Shown here piece after piece: positions 37,423-48,976 of a stretch of 64,000 nt of DNA; positions within the stretch are counted from its first letter, which is position 1, and each line of letters starts with the position of its first letter. The position numbers and the translations under genes are program-made. Source of the DNA: an uncultured Marinobacterium sp. (GTDB taxonomy: Bacteria > Pseudomonadota > Gammaproteobacteria > Pseudomonadales > Balneatricaceae); assembly GCA_947501565.1 (NCBI GenBank), contig CANMWJ010000007.1, positions 120,558 to 184,557 of the forward strand, in the 5' to 3' direction. A model generated the notes under the pieces. That model had not been told where the DNA came from, did not search any database, and worked only from the letters and a program-made list of their open reading frames with translations.

Positions 37423-39303
37423 ATGAATCGAATCCATCTACTCTCGCCGCGACTGGCCAACCAGATCGCGGCGGGTGAGGTTGTAGAACGTCCGGCATCC
37501 GTCGTGAAGGAGTTGCTGGAAAATAGCATCGACTCCGGCGCGAACAAGATCGATATCGAGGTAGAGCAGGGTGGCGTTAAGTTGATGCGACTGCGCGACA
37601 ACGGTGGCGGTATCGCCAAAGATGACCTGCCGCTGGCGCTGAGTCGGCACGCCACGTCGAAGATCATCGAGCTGGAGGATCTGGAAGCGGTTAATACACT
37701 GGGCTTCCGTGGTGAGGCGCTGGCCAGTATCAGCTCCGTGTCGCGTCTGACACTTACCTCACGTCCGCCGGAAGAGAACAATGCCTGGCAGGTACAGACC
37801 GAAGGACGCGAGATGTCCGCGGTGGTTGCTCCTGCTGCCCACCCGGAGGGCACGACGGTTGAGGTGCGCGACCTGTTCTTTAACACCCCGGCGCGTCGTA
37901 AGTTTCTGAAAACGGAAAAAACCGAGTTCAAACATCTGGAAGAGGTGGTGAAACGCCAGGCGTTGGGGCGTTTTGACGTAGGTTTCCAGTTACGCCACAA
38001 CGGCAAGGTGATCCATCAGCTGCGTCAGGCGGATTCTGAGATCGAACGTGAACGTCGTATTGCGTCGGTATGTGGTTCGGCTTTTGTGGATAACGCCATG
38101 AAGGTGGATATGGAAGCGGCGGCTTCAGGTCTGCGTTTGTGGGGCTGGATCGGTATGCCCACGTTCTCGCGTAGCCAGGCGGACCTGCAATACTTCTTTG
38201 TGAACGGTCGTATCATCCGCGACAAGGTGGTAAGCCACGCGGTACGCCAGGCGTATCAGGATGTGCTCTACCACGGTCGCCATCCAGCGTATGTACTCTA
38301 TCTGGAGCTGGATCCGGCGCTGGTGGATGTAAACGTACACCCGACCAAACATGAGGTACGTTTCCGCGAGAGTCGTCTGGTGCATGATTTCCTGTTCCGG
38401 ACCATTCACCGGGTTATCGCCGATGCCCGACCAGAGGAACAGGTCGAGAGTATGCAGACACCGACCGGTGCGCTGCACAGTCCTGCCGGTTCAGTGCCGC
38501 AGCCTGAGCAGGCTACGATGATGAACTTTGAGCAAGGGCGCATGCCGCTCAGCCAAAGCCCTCGTCCTTCGGGCTCGGGAATCAGAGAGCAGATCGGCGG
38601 TTACGCTGCGTTGCATCCTGACTCGACCTCAGCCGCCGCGGCGGTTGAACCTGTGGCTGCAGCCGCGGTGAACATGCCCTCCTCCCCGAATGTGATGCCT
38701 GAAGCGCAGGCGGAGGAGTGCCCGCCGTTGGGATATGCCGTTGCGCAGTTACATGGGATCTATATTCTGGCGCAGAATGCGCAGGGTATGGTGGTGGTTG
38801 ATATGCATGCGGCCCACGAGCGTATCGTCTATGAACGGATGAAAAGCGCTTACGAGACTGAGGTTGTGCGCAGTCAGCCGCTGCTGGTGCCGCTGAGTAT
38901 GGCGGTGAGTCAGCGTGAAGCGGATTGCGCCGACGAGCAGCGGGAAACATTTAAACGATTGGGTTTTGAGATCGCCCGTATGGGTGAGGAAACCCTGGTG
39001 ATTCGTCAGGTGCCGGTAGCACTGGCGAAGGGTAACGTGGAGCAGCTGATCCGCGATGTGCTCGCCGATATGCTGGTGCACGGTATGAGTAAGCGTATCG
39101 AGCATCACATCAATGAAATTCTGGCGACCATGGCCTGTCACGGCGCGGTCCGTGCCAACCGCCAGCTGACGCAGCCGGAGATGAATGCGCTGCTGCGCGA
39201 TATGGAAACTACCGAACGCAGCGGGCAGTGTAACCACGGCAGACCGACCTGGGCGCAGCTCAGCATGGCCGATCTGGACAAACTTTTTATGCGGGGTCAG
39301 TAA
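37423..39303 (+). CDS. mutL: DNA mismatch repair protein MutL, with endonuclease motif
   Basis: 626 residues. The GHKL ATPase domain (residues 1-330) has catalytic Glu30 in [13 protein letters not shown], plus DNGGGI and [10 protein letters not shown]. After a Pro/Ala-rich linker (about 340-430) is the C-terminal dimerisation domain. It contains [12 protein letters not shown] from residue 460, matching the D-x-H-A-x2-E-x4-E metal-binding motif of nicking MutL proteins, and the companion [12 protein letters not shown] and CNHGRP motifs. This predicts a MutL that nicks DNA itself, as in Pseudomonas, not one relying on MutH as in E. coli. miaA starts on the base after its stop codon. Confidence 0.96.
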   Translation: MNRIHLLSPRLANQIAAGEVVERPASVVKELLENSIDSGANKIDIEVEQGGVKLMRLRDNGGGIAKDDLPLALSRHATSKIIELEDLEAVNTLGFRGEALASISSVSRLTLTSRPPEENNAWQVQTEGREMSAVVAPAAHPEGTTVEVRDLFFNTPARRKFLKTEKTEFKHLEEVVKRQALGRFDVGFQLRHNGKVIHQLRQADSEIERERRIASVCGSAFVDNAMKVDMEAAASGLRLWGWIGMPTFSRSQADLQYFFVNGRIIRDKVVSHAVRQAYQDVLYHGRHPAYVLYLELDPALVDVNVHPTKHEVRFRESRLVHDFLFRTIHRVIADARPEEQVESMQTPTGALHSPAGSVPQPEQATMMNFEQGRMPLSQSPRPSGSGIREQIGGYAALHPDSTSAAAAVEPVAAAAVNMPSSPNVMPEAQAEECPPLGYAVAQLHGIYILAQNAQGMVVVDMHAAHERIVYERMKSAYETEVVRSQPLLVPLSMAVSQREADCADEQRETFKRLGFEIARMGEETLVIRQVPVALAKGNVEQLIRDVLADMLVHGMSKRIEHHINEILATMACHGAVRANRQLTQPEMNALLRDMETTERSGQCNHGRPTWAQLSMADLDKLFMRGQ

Positions 39304-40242
39304 TTGAGTAAGCAGCAACTGCCAGTCATCTTTTTGATGGGGCCCACCGCCTCGGGTAAAACCGCGCTAGCGATGGAACTCTACGACCGTCTGCCTTGCG
39401 ATATTGTCAGCGTGGATTCAGCGATGATCTACCGCCAGATGGATATCGGTACGGCCAAGCCTGATGCCGAGATGCTTGCCCGCTACCCACATCGGCTGAT
39501 CGATCTGCGTGACCCCAGCGAAACCTACTCCGCAGCCGAATTTCGTGCTGATGCACTGCGTGAAATCGAAGAGATCCATGCGCAAGGGCGGATTCCTCTG
39601 TTGACCGGCGGAACTATGCTCTATTTCCACGCTCTACTGAATGGCCTCGCGCAACTGCCTGAAGCCGATCCTGTGGTGCGAGCGCGGTTGCTGGAAGAGG
39701 CTGAACGCCTGGGCTGGCCTGCGATGCACGCACGCCTGGCCGAAGTAGATCCGCAATCGGCATTACGCCTGAACCCCAATGATTCGCAACGATTGCAGCG
39801 GGCGTTGGAGGTGTATGAGCTGACCGGACGCTCAATGACAGAGTTGTGGGCGGAGCAGGAGAAACAGAAACTGCCGTATGAGGTGGTTTCCATGGCGGTC
39901 ATGCCGCAGGAGCGCTCCGAATTGCATGATCGTATTGAACAACGTTTTCAGATCATGCTGGATCAGGGGTTTGAAGCGGAAGCGCGTGCGCTATGGGAGC
40001 GAGGGGATCTGGATATCTCTATGCCTTCGATCCGCTGCGTTGGGTATCGCCAGATGTGGGAATATTTTGCCGGCAACTGGGACTACGAAACTATGCAGTT
40101 TAAGGGCATAGTGGCGACACGCCAGCTGGCAAAAAGGCAGGTAACCTGGTTGCGAAGCTGGAAGAATCTGCACTGGTTAGATACAAATGATGCAGATATT
40201 GTTTCTAATGCCTTGAAATTGATTGAACCTGTCATTATATAA
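39304..40242 (+). CDS. miaA: tRNA dimethylallyltransferase
   Basis: 312 residues with a TTG start directly abutting the mutL stop. Adds the isopentenyl group to A37 of UNN-reading tRNAs. P-loop GPTASGKT is at 13-20, the [16 protein letters not shown] segment contains the conserved Asp, and LTGGTMLYF and [13 protein letters not shown] follow. The 3' end lies inside a perfect 22-bp palindrome that may control hfq. Confidence 0.96.
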   Translation: MSKQQLPVIFLMGPTASGKTALAMELYDRLPCDIVSVDSAMIYRQMDIGTAKPDAEMLARYPHRLIDLRDPSETYSAAEFRADALREIEEIHAQGRIPLLTGGTMLYFHALLNGLAQLPEADPVVRARLLEEAERLGWPAMHARLAEVDPQSALRLNPNDSQRLQRALEVYELTGRSMTELWAEQEKQKLPYEVVSMAVMPQERSELHDRIEQRFQIMLDQGFEAEARALWERGDLDISMPSIRCVGYRQMWEYFAGNWDYETMQFKGIVATRQLAKRQVTWLRSWKNLHWLDTNDADIVSNALKLIEPVII

Positions 40243-40249
40243 TGACAGG
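40228..40249. promoter_or_regulatory. Perfect 22-bp palindrome over miaA stop codon, possible hfq promoter/operator
   Basis: The arms CCTGTCATTAT and ATAATGACAGG are exact reverse complements with no spacer. The centre contains TATAAT (40238-40243); TTGAAA (40213-40218) lies 19 bases upstream, a longer than ideal spacing. It could be a -10 region embedded in an operator for hfq, or a hairpin at the miaA mRNA end. The palindrome itself is certain; its role is inference. Confidence 0.5.
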
Positions 40250-40359
40250 CTGTCTGTAGAATTTGGTTTTCCAGTGCCCCTGCGGTGGGAAACGGCAGAC
40301 AGAAATTAAAAAATTATAACGAAATATATAACTAGAATTTTTTCAGGAAGGAGTTTGTA

Positions 40360-40602
40360 ATGTCAAAAGGGCAATCTTTACAAGACCCTTATTTAAACGC
40401 ACTGCGTAAGGAAAGGGTGCCGGTATCTATCTTCTTGGTAAACGGTATTAAGTTGCAGGGCCAGATCGAGTCTTTCGATCAGTTCGTGATTCTGCTGAAA
40501 AACACTGTAAGCCAGATGGTCTACAAACACGCTATCTCCACCGTGGTTCCGGCGCGTCCGGTTAAACTACCACCGGCGGAAGAGTCTAAACCTGCCAGCT
40601 GA
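40360..40602 (+). CDS. hfq: RNA chaperone Hfq
   Basis: 80 residues with an AGGAAGGAG ribosome site. Hexameric Sm-like protein that pairs small RNAs with mRNAs. The proximal-face motif [27 protein letters not shown], the [10 protein letters not shown] core and the Sm2 motif [11 protein letters not shown] are intact. The C-terminal tail is short, as in Pseudomonas (82 residues), unlike the 102 of E. coli. Confidence 0.98.
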   Translation: MSKGQSLQDPYLNALRKERVPVSIFLVNGIKLQGQIESFDQFVILLKNTVSQMVYKHAISTVVPARPVKLPPAEESKPAS

Positions 40603-40610
40603 GGTAATCA

Positions 40611-41912
40611 TTGTTCTTCGAGCGTCCCAAGTCTGGTGAATTAGCCATACTTGTTCATGTTGATTTGGCCGATGAGGCCGAACAGGAAAGTCCCAGAGAG
40701 CTCGAAGAGCTCGCACTTTCAGCCGGTGCAGACCCTGTCGAATTTCTGACAGGGTCTCGATCCCAACCCAATCCCAAATACTTTATCGGTGCCGGTAAAC
40801 TGGATGAGCTGCGTCAGCTTGTACAGATGCATGGTGCTGAGCTGGTTATCTTTAACCATGCGCTGAGTCCCGGTCAGGAACGTAATATCGAACGCGAAAT
40901 TAAATGCCGCGTTTTGGACCGTACGGGACTGATTCTGGATATCTTTGCACAACGTGCGCGTACCCATGAAGGTAAGTTGCAGGTCGAGTTGGCTCAGCTG
41001 GAGCATATGTCGACCCGTCTGATCCGTGGCTGGACCCACCTTGAGCGACAGAAGGGTGGTATCGGTTTGCGTGGTCCGGGTGAGACCCAGTTGGAAAGTG
41101 ACCGCCGAATGTTGCGGGCGCGGATAAAAAGTATCCACAAACGTCTGGAAAAGGTCCGGAAACAGCGTGATCAGGGGCGTCGCTCCCGTCAGCGTTCGGA
41201 AATTCCGACCGTGTCGCTGGTGGGGTATACCAACGCCGGTAAATCGACCTTGTTTAATCAGCTTACCGAGTCGGAAATTTATGCGGCCGATCAGCTGTTT
41301 GCGACCCTGGATCCGACCTTGCGACGGATTCAGCTGGACGATGCCGGTCCAGCGATTCTGGCGGATACTGTAGGATTTATTCGTCATCTTCCGCACAAGC
41401 TGGTGGAGTCTTTCCGTGCAACCCTGCAGGAAACGTCTGAAGCGACCCTGTTGTTGCACGTCATCGATTGTTTTGACGATGAGCGTCACGACAACATCCG
41501 TGAGGTGGATAATGTCCTGAAAGAGATCGGGGCTAATGAGATTCCGCAGCTGCAGGTTTATAACAAACTTGATCTGCTTGAAGGTCAGGCGCCGCGTATC
41601 GATCGTGATGAAGAGGGGCGTCCGGTCAGGGTCTGGTTATCGGCGGTAACCGGGGCTGGTACCCATCTTTTGTTCGACGCAGTGAACGAATTGCTCGCCG
41701 ATGACGTATTTCATGAGACGATCAGTTTATCTCCCCGCGATGGCAGCCTGCGTGCGCGGTTGTTTGAACAGGGCGCTGTACTGAATGAAACATATGACGA
41801 TCACGGGCATATGCAGCTTGAGATCCGATTGCAGAAGAAAGATTTACTACAACTTTTGAGTCGTTTGGATATTCCAGCTGAACGCTATTGTTCAGTTGAG
41901 GTCCACCAATAA
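40611..41912 (+). CDS. hflX: Ribosome-associated GTPase HflX
   Basis: 433 residues; TTG start, 8 bases after hfq, with GAGG just before it. The N-terminal HflX domain includes NPKYFIGAGKLDEL and VELAQLEHMSTRLIRGWTHLERQKGG(I). The G domain has GYTNAGKSTLFN, DTVGFI and NKLD. HflX splits stalled or heat-damaged ribosomes. The N-terminal GLRGPGETQLESDRR signature is intact. Confidence 0.96.
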   Translation: MFFERPKSGELAILVHVDLADEAEQESPRELEELALSAGADPVEFLTGSRSQPNPKYFIGAGKLDELRQLVQMHGAELVIFNHALSPGQERNIEREIKCRVLDRTGLILDIFAQRARTHEGKLQVELAQLEHMSTRLIRGWTHLERQKGGIGLRGPGETQLESDRRMLRARIKSIHKRLEKVRKQRDQGRRSRQRSEIPTVSLVGYTNAGKSTLFNQLTESEIYAADQLFATLDPTLRRIQLDDAGPAILADTVGFIRHLPHKLVESFRATLQETSEATLLLHVIDCFDDERHDNIREVDNVLKEIGANEIPQLQVYNKLDLLEGQAPRIDRDEEGRPVRVWLSAVTGAGTHLLFDAVNELLADDVFHETISLSPRDGSLRARLFEQGAVLNETYDDHGHMQLEIRLQKKDLLQLLSRLDIPAERYCSVEVHQ

Positions 41913-41990
41913 TAGCCAGGTAACAGCCCGGGCTGTGTGTGCATTACGAGATGTTTGCTCTATCTTTTAGGGGATATGGGTAATTGATGC

Positions 41991-42019
41991 TTGCACTGCT
42001 ATGGGGGGGTACCTACAAT
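41991..42019 (+). promoter_or_regulatory. Putative sigma-70 promoter of hflKC
   Basis: TTGCAC (41991-41996) and TACAAT (42014-42019) with an ideal 17-base gap, 40 bases before the hflK ATG. Confidence 0.5.
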
Positions 42020-42058
42020 TTTCCTCAGCGAATCAAGCTTTTGGAACGGAGACACATA

Positions 42059-43276
42059 ATGGCTTGGAATGAGCCGGGTGGTAACGGCAACAATAATGAT
42101 CCTTGGGGCGGCGGTGGTAACAACCGTGGCGGTAATCGTGGCGGTGGTGACCAGGGGCCTCCAGATCTGGATGAGGCACTGCGTAAACTGCAGGATAAGC
42201 TGAACAATATCTTCGGTGGTTCTGGCAAAAAGCCGAACAGCGGAGGTTTTGGTGGTGATGGCGGTGGCTCCGGCTCCGCGTCCGGTTCCAGCTTCTTCTG
42301 GGTGGCACTGGTCTTGATCGCTGCAGTTTTCTATGTGGGCATGGGTGTTTACACCGTCGACCAGCAAGAACGTGGTGTGGTGCTGACGCTGGGTAAGTAC
42401 TCCGAAACAGTTGGGCCGGGTCTGCAGTGGAACCCGCCGCTGATCGATGACGTGCAGCTGGTGAACGTGACTCAGGTACGTAGTCGTAATCACCGCGCGC
42501 TGATGCTGACCAAAGATGAGAACATCGTTGATGTGAACATGGCGGTACAGTACGTCATTACCGATCCACGTGACTTCCAGTTGAGCGTTCGTGACCCGGA
42601 AGCCAGTCTGTCGCACGCCGCTGAGTCCGCGCTGCGTCATGTGGTAGGTTCCACCGAAATGCACTCTATCCTGACCCAGGGGCGTGAAGCGCTGTCTGTT
42701 CAGGTGCAGGAGCGTCTGCAGGGTTACATGAACGACTACAAAACCGGTCTGCAGATCTCCAAGGTCAACGTGAAGGAAGCGAAAGCGCCAAGTCAGGTGC
42801 AGGATGCGTTTAACGACGTAATCCGTGCACGTGAGGATGAGGTGCGCGTGAAGAACGAAGCGGAAGCCTACGCCAACGGTATTATCCCGGAGGCGCGTGG
42901 TCAGGCGCAGCGTATGGTTGAAGAAGCCAACGCTTATCGCGAAGAGGTGATCGCAAAAGCGGATGGTGAATCTCAGCGTTTCACCGCACTGCTGGCAGAG
43001 TACGAAAGGGCACCGGTAGTAACGCGTGAGCGTCTCTATCTCTCAACCATGGAAGAAGTGTTGGGTAACAGCCCGAAAGTCCTGGTGGATGTGGAAGGCG
43101 GTAACAACATGATGTACCTGCCGTTGGATAAGTTGGGCCAGCCGGGTGCGGCGGCACCGCGTATCGAGGTAGATAGACCGGTACGTCTGGACAATCAGAG
43201 CCTGCGTGAAGTGACTGATCAGGTCATCGATCAGCTGCGTCAGCGTCAATTGAATACTCGTCGGGAGGGCAGATAA
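42059..43276 (+). CDS. hflK: FtsH protease regulator HflK
   Basis: About 405 residues from ATG 42059, chosen because GGAG lies 7 bases upstream and the Gly/Asn-rich start (MAWNEPGGNGNNNDPWGGGG) is typical of HflK. One membrane helix (FFWVALVLIAAVFYVGMGVYTV) is followed by a periplasmic SPFH/band 7 domain (QQERGVVLTLGKYSETVGPGLQW) and a long Ala/Glu coiled coil. With HflC it forms a membrane cage around FtsH. Stop and hflC start overlap (TAATG). Confidence 0.95.
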   Translation: MAWNEPGGNGNNNDPWGGGGNNRGGNRGGGDQGPPDLDEALRKLQDKLNNIFGGSGKKPNSGGFGGDGGGSGSASGSSFFWVALVLIAAVFYVGMGVYTVDQQERGVVLTLGKYSETVGPGLQWNPPLIDDVQLVNVTQVRSRNHRALMLTKDENIVDVNMAVQYVITDPRDFQLSVRDPEASLSHAAESALRHVVGSTEMHSILTQGREALSVQVQERLQGYMNDYKTGLQISKVNVKEAKAPSQVQDAFNDVIRAREDEVRVKNEAEAYANGIIPEARGQAQRMVEEANAYREEVIAKADGESQRFTALLAEYERAPVVTRERLYLSTMEEVLGNSPKVLVDVEGGNNMMYLPLDKLGQPGAAAPRIEVDRPVRLDNQSLREVTDQVIDQLRQRQLNTRREGR

Positions 43277-44148
43277 TGAGACCTTCTTCTATGTTTGTCC
43301 TGGTCGTGCTGCTGATTGCAGTGATGATTGGCTTTAAATCGGTTTATATCGTTAAGGAAACCGAACGTGGTGTTTTGCTGAAGTTTGGTGAGATCGTTAA
43401 TCCGGATCTGGAGCCGGGTCTGCACTTCCGGGTTCCTTTTGTGAACGCAGTGCGTCTGTTTGATGGCCGTGTGCTGACCCTGGATGCGGCGCCGCAGTCC
43501 TACCTGACACTGGAAAAGAAAAGTCTGATCGTGGACTCTTTTGTTAAATGGCGTGTGGATAACGTTGAGAAGTTCTACACCGCAACATCCGGTGATGAGT
43601 TTAAGGCGGCGCAGTTGCTGTCTGACCGCGTGGATACCGGTCTGCGTAACCAGTTTGGTGAGCGAACGGTAACGGAAGTTGTATCCGGTGAGCGTGAGCA
43701 GCTGATGAAAGAATTGCGGATTAGTTTGAGTGCCATCGCTGAGGCGGAATTTGGTATTAAAGTGGTAGATGTGCGAGTTAAGCGTATCGATCTGCCGCAG
43801 GATGTATCGGAATCTGTGTATGCGCGTATGCGTACCGAGCGTGAGCGAGAGGCGCGTGAACTGCGTTCCCGTGGTAAGGAGCTGGCGGAAGGTATCCGTG
43901 CGGACGCTGATCGTCAGAAAACCGTTATCGAAGCGGAAGCTTACCGAGAGGCTGAGCTGACACGCGGTGAAGGTGATGCGCAGGCGGCACGTATCTACGC
44001 AGAAGCCTACCAGAGGAACCCAGAGTTCTACTCCTTCCACCGTAGTCTGCAGGCGTACCGTGAATCCTTTAAAGGCAGCGGTGACATGTTGCTGCTGAAG
44101 CCGGACAGCGATTTCTTCAAATACCTGTCGGAGCCGACAAGCCGCTAA
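43276..44148 (+). CDS. hflC: FtsH protease regulator HflC
   Basis: 290 residues. An N-terminal helix (SSMFVLVVLLIAVMIGFKSVYIV) is followed by the SPFH domain (ETERGVLLKFGEIVNPDLEPGLHFRVPFV) and a coiled coil with RTEREREARELRSRGKELAEGIRADADR. It is the partner of HflK, translated from an overlapping start. Ends with an FKYLSEPTSR tail. Confidence 0.96.
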   Translation: MRPSSMFVLVVLLIAVMIGFKSVYIVKETERGVLLKFGEIVNPDLEPGLHFRVPFVNAVRLFDGRVLTLDAAPQSYLTLEKKSLIVDSFVKWRVDNVEKFYTATSGDEFKAAQLLSDRVDTGLRNQFGERTVTEVVSGEREQLMKELRISLSAIAEAEFGIKVVDVRVKRIDLPQDVSESVYARMRTEREREARELRSRGKELAEGIRADADRQKTVIEAEAYREAELTRGEGDAQAARIYAEAYQRNPEFYSFHRSLQAYRESFKGSGDMLLLKPDSDFFKYLSEPTSR

Positions 44149-44172
44149 GCGGATCACGAAGTAAACAAAAAA

Positions 44173-44207
44173 CATGTAATCGGGACTCCAATCGTCCCGA
44201 TTACATG
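44173..44207. terminator. Perfect 14-bp inverted repeat downstream of hflC
   Basis: CATGTAATCGGGAC and its exact reverse complement (44173-44186 and 44194-44207) flank a 7-base spacer. No T tract follows directly; a second hairpin with a T run lies 14 bases on. It could be a 3' stabilising stem or a protein site. Confidence 0.5.
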
Positions 44208-44219
44208 GTAATATACGTC

Positions 44220-44245
44220 AACCGGGTTTCAGCCCGGTTTTTTTA
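44220..44245 (+). terminator. Intrinsic terminator after hflC
   Basis: ACCGGG/CCCGGT stem around 44221-44238 followed by a T run. It ends the hfq-hflX-hflK-hflC region shortly before the DUF2065 gene. Confidence 0.75.
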
Positions 44246-44278
44246 TGTAAATTGGCTTTCGAAAACGGCGAAGCGTGT

Positions 44279-44476
44279 ATGTCATCTGAGTTTCTGCATG
44301 AACTCGCCATCGGTTTTTGCCTGATGCTGGTGCTGGAAGGGATTATCCCGTTTCTGTATCCGCAGCGTTGGCGAAACCTGGTTCAGCAATTGGCGCTTGT
44401 GGATAACCGCAGCCTGCGATTTATGGGGCTTGCCAGTATGCTGATCGGAACGTCGATTTTGTACGCGATTAATTAA
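44279..44476 (+). CDS. yjeT: DUF2065 (YjeT) small membrane protein
   Basis: 65 residues from ATG 44279, the same length as E. coli YjeT, which also lies after hflC. Two hydrophobic helices: FLHELAIGFCLMLVLEGIIPFLYP and FMGLASMLIGTSILYAI, with an RWRNLVQQLALVDNRSLR linker. Function unknown across the family. Confidence 0.88.
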   Translation: MSSEFLHELAIGFCLMLVLEGIIPFLYPQRWRNLVQQLALVDNRSLRFMGLASMLIGTSILYAIN

Positions 44477-44506
44477 CATCTATTTCGATATCTGTTGGAG
44501 TACTGC

Positions 44507-47016
<2,510 letters not shown>

Positions 47017-47036
47017 GTCTTAAGCGCTTTATAAAT

Positions 47037-47064
47037 TAAAAACCCGGCGAATGCCGGGTTTTTT
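47037..47064 (+). terminator. Intrinsic terminator after purA
   Basis: AACCCGGC/GCCGGGTT stem (47041-47048 and 47053-47060) with loop GAAT and a T tail. Confidence 0.88.
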
Positions 47065-47090
47065 GTGCCTGCAGCGCAGGAAGCAGAGAT

Positions 47091-47118
47091 AAAAAAACCG
47101 GCATTCGCCGGTTTTTTA
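47091..47118 (-). terminator. Intrinsic terminator after suhB (bidirectional form)
   Basis: AAAAAACCGGC/GCCGGTTTTTT with loop ATTC. It ends the minus-strand suhB transcript. Its core is the reverse complement of the purA terminator core, so the two hairpins are near-inverted copies. Confidence 0.85.
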
Positions 47119-47134
47119 AATAATGAGCTGTAGG

Positions 47135-47947
47135 TTACTGCATATCCGGGCTCAGGGCAGGGCGCATGCTCTGCAACAAGGCTTTGAACATCTTCGGGTT
47201 GCCTGCAACCAGGTTGCCGTTCTGGCGGAAGTTGTTGGTGCCAAAGCAATCCGCTACCAGACCACCTGCTTCCTGCAGAAGCAGTGTGCCAGCTTCGATT
47301 TCGCTTTCGTTCAGGCCCAGCTGATAGAAGCCGTCCAGTCGGCCAGCGGCTGTGTATGCCAGGTTCAGCGCAGCGGAACCGCCGTTGTAGTGGCTGCCGC
47401 CTGCCAGGGTGATGTTTTTGACCATCTCCTGGTGTGCGGAGAAAAACGCTTTATCGCTGGTGCGGTTAAAGAAGCCGGTACCCACCAGGGCGCCTTCGAG
47501 GGTTTTACGGTTGCTGACGCGCAGGCGTTTGCCGTTCATCTGGGCTCCGTTGCCGCGGCTGGCTGTAAACTCTTCACCAATCAGAGGGTTCAGGACGATT
47601 GCGTGCTCGATGCGCTCGTTCTGGTAACCGGTGATGCTCAGGGCAAAAACCGGCAGGCCGTTGGCGAAGTTGGAGATACTGTCGATCGGGTTGACGTGCC
47701 AGGTGAATGCCGGGCCCTCTTTCAGAGCAGGGTGCGTGCCTGAGTACTCACACACAACGGTGTGGTTTGGGTAGGCTTTCTGAATGGTGGACACGATGGT
47801 CGATTCAGCCTGTTTGCAGGTATCGCTAAGGAATTTAGCTACATCGTTCTCTTCGGACTTGATCAGATCCAGCCGTTCTACGGCACGAGCGATTTGTTCG
47901 CCTGCAATGCGTGCGGCACGCAGGGCAATATTAACCATGGGTTGCAT
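47135..47947 (-). CDS. suhB: SuhB-family protein with degraded phosphatase active site
   Basis: 270 residues, colinear with SuhB/inositol monophosphatase (MQPMVNIALRAARIAGEQIARAVERLD; ASRGNGAQMNGKRLRVS; SAALNLAYTAAGRLDGF; QEAGGLV). In the active enzyme, metal and catalytic residues include D44, E67, D84, D87, T89 and D212 (E. coli numbering). Here E67 is kept and D87 is kept as D89. D44 is Cys44, D84 is Asn86, the DGT is Asp-Ser-Ile (89-91), E68 is Tyr68, and the WD pair is Ser215-Glu216. Inositol phosphatase activity is therefore unlikely. E. coli SuhB also joins the NusA/boxA rRNA antitermination complex, a role that does not need catalysis, so that role is the best guess here. Divergent from trmJ. 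Confidence 0.9.
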   Translation of the reverse strand: MQPMVNIALRAARIAGEQIARAVERLDLIKSEENDVAKFLSDTCKQAESTIVSTIQKAYPNHTVVCEYSGTHPALKEGPAFTWHVNPIDSISNFANGLPVFALSITGYQNERIEHAIVLNPLIGEEFTASRGNGAQMNGKRLRVSNRKTLEGALVGTGFFNRTSDKAFFSAHQEMVKNITLAGGSHYNGGSAALNLAYTAAGRLDGFYQLGLNESEIEAGTLLLQEAGGLVADCFGTNNFRQNGNLVAGNPKMFKALLQSMRPALSPDMQ

Positions 47948-48181
47948 GATGATTAGAACCTACAAACTGTTAGGGAGCGGAAAACGGCCATTATACCCGA
48001 GGTGCTTTGCGGTTTTAATGTAAAGAGGCTGTGGAAAAGCCAATTTTGTGCATCTTTTTATACTTTTGTGGATATTGTTGTCGTAAACACTGTAGCAGGT
48101 GGGTGAGCAGCGGATGAACCGTCGGTGTTTGCTCTGTTAGAATAGCCAGCTTTCAGTAGCAAGACGTTGGTGAACCAGGCG

Positions 48182-48913
48182 ATGTTAGAGAACGTGCGTG
48201 TAGTACTAGTGAATACCACTCACCCGGGAAATATTGGTGGCGTTGCGCGTGCCATGAAAAACATGGGATTGCATGAGCTCTGCCTGGTAGCACCCAAGGA
48301 GTTTCCGAGCGAAGTGGCAGATGCGCGTGCTTCCGGGGCATTGGATGTGCTGGGCGACGCAGTAGTCGTACCGGACATTGCAGAGGCGATTGCGGATTGC
48401 CAGCTGGTTGTGGGTACCAGCGCACGGGAGCGACATATTCCCTGGCCTATTGTTAATCCGCGTGAGATGGCGGCCATTGTCGCGCCTTCGAAGCAGAAGG
48501 TCGCCATACTTTTCGGTCGGGAAGATCGTGGTTTAACCAATGAAGAGCTGCACCTCTGCCACCATCATGTGCATATTCCCTCCGTGGAAGGTTTCAGCTC
48601 GCTGAACATTGCAGCAGCGGTTCAGGTTATCGCCTACGAGTTACGCATGGCTGAGCTGTACCCGGAGAATCTGGAGCAGGAGCGCCCTAAGTGGGGGACG
48701 GATTGGGATATCGAATTGGCCGACCATCAGGAGCTTGAACGGATGTTTGTGCATCTGGAAGAAACTCTGGTAGATATCGAGTTTCTTGATCCCGAAAATC
48801 CGCGTCAGTTAATGCCTCGCTTACGTCGGCTGTTTATGCGTGCGGTGCCGGACAAGGTTGAGGTTAACGTGATGCGCGGCATCTTGAAAGCGGTTCAGAA
48901 GAAGCTGAAATAG
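48182..48913 (+). CDS. trmJ: tRNA (cytidine/uridine-2'-O)-methyltransferase TrmJ
   Basis: About 243 residues from ATG 48182, matching the MLQNIRIVL start of E. coli TrmJ; a GTG five codons earlier is possible. SPOUT methyltransferase that 2'-O-methylates position 32 of several tRNAs. Signature segments are NTTHPGNIGGVARAMKNMGL, LVVGTSAR, LFGREDRGLTNEEL and the knot-forming FSSLNIAAAVQVIAYELRMA. Position between suhB and iscR is conserved, but the cysE usually present next is missing. Confidence 0.95.
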   Translation: MLENVRVVLVNTTHPGNIGGVARAMKNMGLHELCLVAPKEFPSEVADARASGALDVLGDAVVVPDIAEAIADCQLVVGTSARERHIPWPIVNPREMAAIVAPSKQKVAILFGREDRGLTNEELHLCHHHVHIPSVEGFSSLNIAAAVQVIAYELRMAELYPENLEQERPKWGTDWDIELADHQELERMFVHLEETLVDIEFLDPENPRQLMPRLRRLFMRAVPDKVEVNVMRGILKAVQKKLK

Positions 48914-48976
48914 GTCTCAAGCAGGGTTGTTTGTCCGATTTCTGTGGGGCGTGATAGAATATCGCGCCTCAAATGT

